Positions 41,378 to 47,909 of a DNA stretch of 49,694 nucleotides are shown here, piece by piece (positions within the stretch are counted from its first letter, which is position 1; each line of letters begins with the position of its first letter). A program made the translations under genes and the position numbers. Below the pieces are notes generated by a model that did not search any database, had not been told where the DNA came from, and was given only the letters and a program-made list of their open reading frames with translations. Where the stretch lies: NCBI GenBank assembly GCA_051747385.1, contig JBNJGB010000043.1, positions 1 to 49,694 on the forward strand, in the 5' to 3' direction. The DNA comes from JBNJGB01 sp051747385. Lineage in GTDB: Bacteria; Myxococcota_A; UBA9042; PHBI01; JACKFB01.

Positions 41378-41473
41378 ATGATCCGCGGCTGCCGCAGATT
41401 GTTCGACGAGATGCGCGGAGGTCCGGAAGGGACCCTCGAGGATTGGAGTGCGAGGGGCGCTGGTGGCCGCTGA
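41378..41473 (+). CDS. Possible 31-residue leader peptide overlapping the sigma-factor start
   Basis: ATG at 41378 is preceded by GGAGGGGAGG (41368-41377), the strongest ribosome-binding site in this area. It opens a frame of 31 codons, MIRGCRRLFDEMRGGPEGTL and onward, ending TGA at 41471-41473. The stop lies inside the first codons of the sigma-factor gene in another frame. Translation of this peptide could deliver ribosomes to the sigma-factor start, whose own site is weaker. The peptide resembles nothing I know, and chance is possible. Confidence 0.4.
   Translation: MIRGCRRLFDEMRGGPEGTLEDWSARGAGGR
41402..41434 (+). promoter_or_regulatory. 33-bp conserved leader element, copy 1 (before sigma factor)
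   Basis: TTCGACGAG, two variable bases, GCGCG, two variable bases, then GGTCCGGAAGGGACC. The same layout occurs at 47833-47865 before the repeat lipoprotein gene, with 29 of 33 positions identical. The last 15 bases form a GGTCC/GGACC hairpin with a GGAAG loop. Confidence 0.65.
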
Positions 41474-42056
41474 CTCCGAGCCCGAGGAGGATCTGCTCCG
41501 TGACGACCGGGACTGCCTGGACGCCTTCCGACGCGGCGATCGCCGGGCCATGGCTCGCGTCTACGAGGCCTACCTGCCCCTGGTGCGCACCGTCTGCTAC
41601 CACGGCTTCGGCGGCTTCAAGGGCTTCTTCGACCCGGTGGACCGGGACGACGCGGTCCAGAGCATCTTCGCGGCGGCCTTCGAGGAGCGCGCCCGGAGGG
41701 GCTACGACGGCCTCCAGCCCTACTCGCGCTATCTGCGGGGGATCGCCCACAACGTGGTCCGCCAGATGCTGTCGAAGCGCCGCCGCTTCGAGCGGCGTCC
41801 GGATCCACCCCCGGAGGGCTCCACACGTGACGCGGACGAGGTCTTCGTCGAGCGCGAGCTGTGCGACATCATGCGCGGGTTCCGGGAGTCCGTCACCGAG
41901 CCGCCGGAGCCGGAGGTGCTCCAGCGCTACTTCGTTGAGGGCTGGTCCGAGGAGCGCCTCGCCCGGCACCTGGGCCTCACCCGCTATCGCGTCCGCAAGA
42001 CCATCGCGCGCCTCCACGAGAGGATGCGCAAGCTCATGAAGTCCCATGGCCTCTGA
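41448..42056 (+). CDS. Sigma-70 family RNA polymerase sigma factor (ECF-like)
   Basis: The 202-residue protein has a region 2 (MARVYEAYLPLVRTVCYHGF, with DRDDAVQSIFAAAFEERARR as the 2.4-type helix) and a C-terminal region 4 helix-turn-helix (WSEERLARHLGLTRYRVRKT, IARLHERMRK). It lacks regions 1 and 3, as ECF-type factors do. GTG at 41448 is taken as start. A second GTG at 41463 with GAGGGG six bases before it is an equal alternative. Its last 11 bases overlap the anti-sigma-like gene. The caspase-like and Cys-rich genes follow in the same overlapped run, so it probably directs a surface or cell-fate regulon, including itself if the shared 33-bp element is its target. Confidence 0.88.
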   Translation: MRGALVAADSEPEEDLLRDDRDCLDAFRRGDRRAMARVYEAYLPLVRTVCYHGFGGFKGFFDPVDRDDAVQSIFAAAFEERARRGYDGLQPYSRYLRGIAHNVVRQMLSKRRRFERRPDPPPEGSTRDADEVFVERELCDIMRGFRESVTEPPEPEVLQRYFVEGWSEERLARHLGLTRYRVRKTIARLHERMRKLMKSHGL

Positions 42057-42957
42057 CACCCCACGCCCACATCGCCGCACCCGCCGCCTGGTCCGGCGCT
42101 ACCTGGACCCGCGACGCCCCTGGGATCGCCGCCGGGACGCCGCCCTCCGGGAGCACCTGCGGGACTGCGAGCCCTGCCGCGACCACTACCGGCGCGCCGT
42201 GGTGGCCCACCGCCTGATGGTGGGCGGCGACGCCGACACGCCGAGCGGCTTCGAGACCCGCCGGCAGATGGACGCCGTCCTGCCTGCGGAGGGTCCCCGC
42301 GTCACGAAGCGGCCCGCCGTCGTGGTCGGAGTCCTCGCGGGTGCAGCCGCCGCGGCCGCCCTGGTGCTGACGGTGCTGCCGCCGAGGGCCGACGAGGCGA
42401 GCGGCCCCGCGACCTCTCCGGAGACCCTCGATCTCCGCACCCGGGGCGGCGAAGAGGAGCGGCCGGCCGCGGGGCTGGGCGTCTCCGGCGTGGACGCGGA
42501 CGGCGCGGAGTACGAGATCCTGGCCTCGGACGGCGTGCGCCGGGGCGACTGGCTCCGCTTGTCGTACTCCAACGACCGGGAGGACCTGGACCACCTGGCC
42601 GTGACGGGGCTCCAGGCCGACCGGGAGCCCATCCTCTACGCGCCGGCGCCCCCCGACGAGACCGAGAGCCTGTCCATCGGGACCGGGCGCACGGTGACCC
42701 TGCCCTTCGAGGCCGCCGTGGGCGACGACCACGCCGTCGGCCCGCTCCGCCTGGTGGCGCTGTTCACCGCCGACCCGCTCGGGGCCGCAGCGCTGGAGGC
42801 GGCCCTGGCCGGGGTCGACGCCGAGGCCCCGGCCGCCGACCTGGAGGCCGCGCTCCGGGACACCCTGGACCTCGGCGACGAGGCCGTCGTCCAGGTCCTC
42901 GCCACGGACGTCCTCCCGGCACGCTCGGGACAGGAGGTGCCCGCGGATGGTCCGTAG
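42046..42957 (+). CDS. Anti-sigma-like membrane protein with HxxxCxxC motif
   Basis: The 303-residue protein begins with a basic cytoplasmic segment containing a zinc-finger-like H37xxxC41xxC44 (EHLRDCEPC), the mark of zf-HC2/ZAS anti-sigma factors. One membrane helix lies at about 90-111 (VVVGVLAGAAAAAALVLTVL). An extracytoplasmic beta-rich domain of about 190 residues follows. Its gene overlaps the sigma-factor gene by 11 bases and the caspase-like gene by 11 bases. It would hold the sigma factor at the membrane and release it on an envelope signal sensed by the outer domain. The N-terminal zinc region is shorter than in classic ZAS proteins, so the call rests partly on context. Confidence 0.8.
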   Translation: MASDTPRPHRRTRRLVRRYLDPRRPWDRRRDAALREHLRDCEPCRDHYRRAVVAHRLMVGGDADTPSGFETRRQMDAVLPAEGPRVTKRPAVVVGVLAGAAAAAALVLTVLPPRADEASGPATSPETLDLRTRGGEEERPAAGLGVSGVDADGAEYEILASDGVRRGDWLRLSYSNDREDLDHLAVTGLQADREPILYAPAPPDETESLSIGTGRTVTLPFEAAVGDDHAVGPLRLVALFTADPLGAAALEAALAGVDAEAPAADLEAALRDTLDLGDEAVVQVLATDVLPARSGQEVPADGP

Positions 42958-44497
42958 CGCCTCCATGATCCTGGTCGCGGCCCTGGTCGCGGGAGCCGCG
43001 TCGGCCGACGCCCGAGCCGCCGACCGGCGCTTCGCCGTCGTGGTGGGCCACAACGACTCGGGGGATCCCGGGCTGGAGCCCCTGAGCTACGCGGACGACG
43101 ACGCGCTCCGCTACGGCGCGCTCATGCGGGCGATCGCCGACCGGGTCATCGTGCTCGCCGAGCCGGACGAGGAGACGCGGCGCCTCGGGCTCCCCGGCGC
43201 CGACTCCGCGCGCCCGCCAACCCGCCACGCCGTCCTCGGCGCCCTGGACGAGATCCGCGCCGCCATGGACGCCGCCCGCGAGGAGGGCGACCGGCCCGTC
43301 CTGTACTTCGTCTTCAGCGGCCACGGCAGCTACGACGCCGAGGGCCGCGGGTTCGTGTGGCTGGACGGCGGCCGCCTCACGACCCGGGACCTCTACCGCC
43401 ACCTGTTCGCTCCCAGCGACGGGGACCCGGTGATCCTGATGGTGGACGCCTGCAACGCCGCGCTGCTGGTGCACAGCCGCGGCGCCGCACGCCGCCGGGC
43501 GGCCCGGCCGTCGACGCTGAAGCTCGAGGAGTATCCCAACGTGGGGGTCGTCCTGGCCTCCAGCTCCGTGGGCGAGGTCCACGAGTGGGGCCGCTACCTC
43601 GCGGGGGTCTTCAGCCACGAGATCCGCTCGGGCCTCCTCGGCGCCGCCGACCTCGACGACGACCGCCGGGTCACGTTCGCCGAGCTCGCGGCGTTCGTGG
43701 CCTCCGCCAACGCGGAGGTCCTGAACCCGGAGATCCGCCTGAAGCCCTACATCCGGCCGCCGCTCACGGATCCCGACCTGCCCCTCGTCGACCTGGACGC
43801 CTCCAGCTTCTCGGCGCTGGTGCGGATCGAGGGCGACGTCGCGGAGCGGGCCCACGTGGTGGACTCGAACCTCGTGCGCTACGCGGACTTCCACCGCACG
43901 GACGGCCGCGGGTTCTGGCTCGGCGTGACCCACCCCGGCACCTGGCTCGTGGTCCACGGGGAGCAGGAGCACGTCATCCCGACGGACGCCCGGGGCGAGG
44001 TGCGCCTGGCGGAGCTGGACTCCCGGGAGCGCACCCCGCTGAGCGCCCGCGGAGCGCGCGCCGACTACTTCGAGCGGACCCTGTTCCGGCGGCCCTACGA
44101 GCCGACCTTCGCGCGGGACTACCTGAGCGACGAGTGGGTGGACGGCCTCACCGTGCGCCGGATGGAGCCGCGCCCCTGGTACGAGAACCCGGGCGGCTGG
44201 GCGCTGCTCGGGGCCGGCGCGGCCGCCCTGGGGACGGCGACGTGGCTCCAGCTCGAGGCCCGGGACGCCGAGGATCGCGCCCGGCGGACCATGGACTTCG
44301 ACGTCCGCGCCGCCGCCAACGACGACGTGGAGCGCTACCAGGCCGGGGCCTGGAGCGGCTTCGCGGTGGGAGGCGCCGCCGTGGTGGGCAGCGTCCTGTG
44401 GTTCGTGCTCAACCGGCCGCTCGAGGAGGAGGTGTATCGGCCCCCGCTCCAGGTGGACGTGGGCCCGACCGGCATCTCGCTGAGGGCGGACCTGTGA
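42947..44497 (+). CDS. Caspase-like (peptidase C14) membrane protein
   Basis: The 516-residue protein has a signal peptide (ILVAALVAGAASADARAA) and a caspase/metacaspase-like domain. The opening strand is RRFAVVVGHNDSGDPGLEPL, the catalytic His126 is in VFSGHGSYD, and Cys169 is in ILMVDACNAALL. Both dyad residues are present. The exported location is unlike cytosolic metacaspases. Two hydrophobic segments near 415-435 and 468-486 would anchor the C-terminal part. CAGGAGG precedes the ATG, which overlaps the anti-sigma-like gene. The next gene overlaps its stop (GTGA). It could cleave the anti-sigma-like protein or the Cys-rich partners, but nothing in the sequence proves this. Confidence 0.9.
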   Translation: MVRSASMILVAALVAGAASADARAADRRFAVVVGHNDSGDPGLEPLSYADDDALRYGALMRAIADRVIVLAEPDEETRRLGLPGADSARPPTRHAVLGALDEIRAAMDAAREEGDRPVLYFVFSGHGSYDAEGRGFVWLDGGRLTTRDLYRHLFAPSDGDPVILMVDACNAALLVHSRGAARRRAARPSTLKLEEYPNVGVVLASSSVGEVHEWGRYLAGVFSHEIRSGLLGAADLDDDRRVTFAELAAFVASANAEVLNPEIRLKPYIRPPLTDPDLPLVDLDASSFSALVRIEGDVAERAHVVDSNLVRYADFHRTDGRGFWLGVTHPGTWLVVHGEQEHVIPTDARGEVRLAELDSRERTPLSARGARADYFERTLFRRPYEPTFARDYLSDEWVDGLTVRRMEPRPWYENPGGWALLGAGAAALGTATWLQLEARDAEDRARRTMDFDVRAAANDDVERYQAGAWSGFAVGGAAVVGSVLWFVLNRPLEEEVYRPPLQVDVGPTGISLRADL

Positions 44498-44946
44498 GCG
44501 GACGGCGGACCGGGATGATCGCGCTGGCCCTGCTGGCGCTGCTGGGACCCGCGGCGGGGTGCGCGGAGCCGGTGCCCCTGGAGGGGACCGACTGCAAGGA
44601 GGGCTCGTGTCCGTTCGGCCACCGCTGCGGGCCGGACGACACCTGCGTCGCCGTGCTGGCCTCCGAGACGTGCCTGACGGACGACGACTGCGGGCCCGGA
44701 TCCCACTGCCAGGTGGGCGACGGCTGGTCGCTCTGCCGCCAGTGCGTCGAGGACGCCCACTGCTGGCCCCAGGCCTGCCGCGACGACTTCACCTGCGGCT
44801 GCGACGATCACGACGACTGCGCCGTGACGCGCCGCTGCCGGAACCACGCCTGCATCGGCTGCGCCTCCACGGCCCAGTGCCCCGAGGGGCGCGTCTGCCA
44901 GGACGGGGTCTGCGCGCGGGACGACGACCTGGAGGACACCCGATGA
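44494..44946 (+). CDS. Small Cys-rich lipoprotein
   Basis: The start is GTG at 44494, overlapping the caspase-like stop. The 150-residue lipoprotein (lipobox GPAAGC, Cys23) is almost entirely short disulphide modules of the form CxxDxDCxxGxxC (TCLTDDDCGPGSHC, CVEDAHCWPQAC, CDDHDDCAVTRRC, CASTAQCPEGRVC). These are like the modules in myxobacterial surface proteins. It resembles the N-terminal third of the next product and is linked to it by an ATGA overlap. It probably sits on the outer membrane. No catalytic motif is seen. Confidence 0.85.
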   Translation: MSGRRTGMIALALLALLGPAAGCAEPVPLEGTDCKEGSCPFGHRCGPDDTCVAVLASETCLTDDDCGPGSHCQVGDGWSLCRQCVEDAHCWPQACRDDFTCGCDDHDDCAVTRRCRNHACIGCASTAQCPEGRVCQDGVCARDDDLEDTR

Positions 44947-47798
44947 GGCGCCGGACGGCCACGCGGATCGTCGGACTCCTGCTCCTGGCGCTGGCGACGC
45001 CGGCCTGCGAGTCCTCCACGGACGAGGACTGCGGACAGGACGGCTGCCCCGCCGAGGACCTCTGCGACGGGGACTCCGGGCGTTGCGTGTCGTGCGTGAC
45101 CGACGAGGACTGCGACGGCGCCGGGGGGGAGCACTGCGAGGCGGCCGTGGGGTTCTGCGTGGGCTGCACGGAGGACGCCCACTGCGGGGACGGCGTCTGC
45201 GATCCCGAGTACCTCCAGTGCGTCCAGTGCTACGAGGACGCCCACTGCTCCCAGGGCGTGTGCGGCGACGACCAGCGATGCGTCCAGTGCCGGGAGGACG
45301 CGGACTGCCCGAGCGGTGACTGCAACGAGGAGGCCGGGGCCTGCGTCGGCTGCGGCCTGGACGCCGAGTGCGACGACGGCGAGGCGTGCACGACCGATCG
45401 CTGCGTGGACCACGCCTGCGTGTACGACGACCTCCCGGACGGGACCGCCTGCGACGACGGCGACCCCTGCACCGTGGGCGGGGCCTGCGAGGACGGGGCC
45501 TGCGGCGCGGGGCCGCCCCCCGTGACCTGCGCGGACGGCGCCACGGCCGAGGACGGAGACCGGGACGGCTGCGTGGACCGGTGCCGATGTCCCGGGGGCG
45601 AGGTCGTCGGCTCGGGCGAGCCCTGCCCATGTCCGGCGCCTCCGGCGTGCGGGGCGCGGGCCGCCTCCGTGGACACGGACGACGACGGCTGCCCGGACGC
45701 CTGCGAGTGCGACGACGGCGGCCCCGTCGCGCCGGGCGAGGACTGCCCCTGCCCGGGACCTCCCGCGTGCGGCGGGACGGCGGTGGGCGTGGACACGGAC
45801 GGCGACGACTGCCCCGACGCGTGCGCCTGCGAGGGCGGCGTCGTGGTGCTGCCCGGGGAGGCCTGCCCCTGCCCGTCCCTGGAGCCGTGCGGAGAGGGCG
45901 CCGTACCCGCGGACACCGACGACGACGACTGCCCGGACGCCTGCCGGTGCCCGGACGACACCCTGCTGCCGCCCGGCGAGCCCTGCTCGGGCTGCAACGC
46001 GGGGCTGTGCGGGACGCTCGCGCCCTCGGCCAGGCTGGTGGACGACGACCAGGACGGCTGCTTCGACGCGATGACCTTCTGCCCGCCGGGCATGGTGGGC
46101 GCGGACTCGACCGGCGACGGCTGTCCGGACGCGTGCGCGGGCTGCCCCGCCCTGCCGGCCCCCTGCACCGGCGACGCGGCCCCCGCGGACACGAACGGCG
46201 ACGGGTGCGCGGACGCGTGCCTCTGCCCGGACGGCGCCGAACCCGACGCGGACGGAGGCTGCTGCCCCTGGCTCGACTGCCCGCCCGAGGCCGCGCCGGT
46301 CGACGCCGACGAGGACGGGTGCGCCGACTCCTGCGAGTGCCCGGGCGGTCTCCCGGCCGGCGCCGAGGGGTGCCCGGCCTGTGCCCCCTTCGAGTGCGCC
46401 GGCCCCCTCCCCGACGGCGCGGTGGTGGTGGACTCCGACGGAGACGGGTGCGCCGACGGCCTGAGGACCTGTCCGACCGGCACGCAGGCCGCGGACGCCG
46501 ACGGGGACGGGTGCGCCGACGGCTGCGAGGCGTGCGCGTGGACGCCCTGGTGCGGCGACGGGATGGCCCCCGTGGACACGGACGGCGACGGCTGCCTCGA
46601 CGCCTGCCGTTGCCCGGACGGGACCGCTCCGGAGGGCCCCGGATCGTGCTGTCCCGAGGTCCTCTGCCCCGCGGACGCCAAGGCCGTCGACGCGGACGGC
46701 GACGGGTGCGTCGAGTCCTGCGCCTGCCCGGACGAGGGCTGCGCCGCGTGCGTGTCGGCCTGCCCGGACCCGCTCGAGCCGTGGGCCGTGCTGTCCGACG
46801 GCGACGGGGACGGGTGCTATGACGTCCTGGGAGCCTGCGCGCCCGGGACCACGCCCGAGGACACGACCGGCGACGGCTGCCCGGACCGCTGCGTGCCGTG
46901 CGAGGTGAGCCCGCCGTGCGAGGAGGGGACGCGGCCGGCGGACACCGACGGGGATCGCTGCCACGACGCGTGCGTGTGCCCCTCGGGGGCCCTGCCCGGG
47001 CCCGACGGCACCTGCTGCGAGCCGGTGGCCTGCCCGCCGGAGGCCGATCCCGTGGACGTGGACGGCGACGGCTGCGCGGACGAGTGCGTGTGCTCCGACG
47101 GGGAGGCCGGCGTGGGGCTGGGGGCCTGCGGGGCGTGCTCCAAGCCCGCCTGCCCGACGCCCATGGCGCCGTGGACCGTGCTCGCCGACACGGACGACGA
47201 CGGCTGCCCGGACGCGGTCGTGGCCTGCCCGGACGGGAGGCCGGGGCGGGACGCGGACGCCGACGGGTGCAACGACTCGTGCGGCGAGTGCAAGGACGCG
47301 CCCGTCTGCGCCGACACCATCGCCACGGACACCGACGGGGACGGCTGCCCCGACGCGTGCCGCTGCGCGGATGGGCGCCTGCCCGACGCCGAGGGAGGCT
47401 GCTGCGCGCCGGTGGACTGCCCGCTCGGGGTCGCGCCCGTCGACACGGACGGCGACGGCTGCCCGGACGCGTGCCCCTGCGACGGCGGCGGCCCCCTCGG
47501 CCCCGACGGGTGCCCGATCTGCCTGGGAGGCGCCTGCGACCCGGCCCTCCCCTCCTGGCTCTACCGCCAGGACGTGGACGGGGACGGCTGCCCGGACGCC
47601 CTGGCGACCTGCGCGGCCGGGACGTACGCGGCCGGCGGGAACGTGGACGGCTGCCACGACGCGTGCGCCGCCTGCCCGAACCCGCTGGCCTGCCCGAACG
47701 GCCTGTCCCCGCTCGACCTGGACGGGGACGCCTGCGCGGACACGTGCGCCTGCCCCGACGGCGGAGAGCCCGCCGCCGACGGCACCTGCGGCGGCTGA
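44943..47798 (+). CDS. Cys/Asp-rich lipoprotein with about 22 TSP3-like repeats
   Basis: The 951-residue lipoprotein (LALATPAC, Cys22) starts with six or so CxxDxDC modules like its upstream neighbour. It then runs through about 22 copies of a Ca-binding-type phrase, consensus xDTDGDGCPDACxCPDG, spaced by roughly 30-45 residues. The phrase is like thrombospondin type 3 or dockerin calcium loops but with a Cys after the loop, so each loop may be locked by a disulphide. A rigid, calcium-stabilised surface fibre or adhesin is a fair inference. The gene ends the overlapped operon that began with the sigma factor, and an intrinsic terminator follows. Confidence 0.88.
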   Translation: MRRRTATRIVGLLLLALATPACESSTDEDCGQDGCPAEDLCDGDSGRCVSCVTDEDCDGAGGEHCEAAVGFCVGCTEDAHCGDGVCDPEYLQCVQCYEDAHCSQGVCGDDQRCVQCREDADCPSGDCNEEAGACVGCGLDAECDDGEACTTDRCVDHACVYDDLPDGTACDDGDPCTVGGACEDGACGAGPPPVTCADGATAEDGDRDGCVDRCRCPGGEVVGSGEPCPCPAPPACGARAASVDTDDDGCPDACECDDGGPVAPGEDCPCPGPPACGGTAVGVDTDGDDCPDACACEGGVVVLPGEACPCPSLEPCGEGAVPADTDDDDCPDACRCPDDTLLPPGEPCSGCNAGLCGTLAPSARLVDDDQDGCFDAMTFCPPGMVGADSTGDGCPDACAGCPALPAPCTGDAAPADTNGDGCADACLCPDGAEPDADGGCCPWLDCPPEAAPVDADEDGCADSCECPGGLPAGAEGCPACAPFECAGPLPDGAVVVDSDGDGCADGLRTCPTGTQAADADGDGCADGCEACAWTPWCGDGMAPVDTDGDGCLDACRCPDGTAPEGPGSCCPEVLCPADAKAVDADGDGCVESCACPDEGCAACVSACPDPLEPWAVLSDGDGDGCYDVLGACAPGTTPEDTTGDGCPDRCVPCEVSPPCEEGTRPADTDGDRCHDACVCPSGALPGPDGTCCEPVACPPEADPVDVDGDGCADECVCSDGEAGVGLGACGACSKPACPTPMAPWTVLADTDDDGCPDAVVACPDGRPGRDADADGCNDSCGECKDAPVCADTIATDTDGDGCPDACRCADGRLPDAEGGCCAPVDCPLGVAPVDTDGDGCPDACPCDGGGPLGPDGCPICLGGACDPALPSWLYRQDVDGDGCPDALATCAAGTYAAGGNVDGCHDACAACPNPLACPNGLSPLDLDGDACADTCACPDGGEPAADGTCGG

Positions 47799-47806
47799 CT
47801 CCTCCC

Positions 47807-47834
47807 CCGGCCGACGGCCCGGCGAATTTTTTTT
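47807..47834 (+). terminator. Intrinsic terminator after the sigma-factor operon
   Basis: CCGGCC (47807-47812) pairs with GGCC-CGG around the loop GAC with one bulged C. CGAA and eight T (47827-47834) follow. It lies nine bases after the stop codon. The last two T overlap the conserved element of the next gene. Confidence 0.75.
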
Positions 47835-47865
47835 CGACGAGCCGCGCGCCGGTCCGGAAGGGACC
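47833..47865 (+). promoter_or_regulatory. 33-bp conserved leader element, copy 2 (before repeat lipoprotein)
   Basis: TTCGACGAG-CC-GCGCG-CC-GGTCCGGAAGGGACC, matching 41402-41434 at 29 of 33 positions. It lies 44 bases before the ATG at 47910. A second hairpin, CGGAAC/GTTCCG, follows within the leader at about 47869-47890. Confidence 0.65.
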
Positions 47866-47909
47866 GGACGGAACACGACACGAGGTTCCGGACGCAGGGA
47901 GGAGACGTG

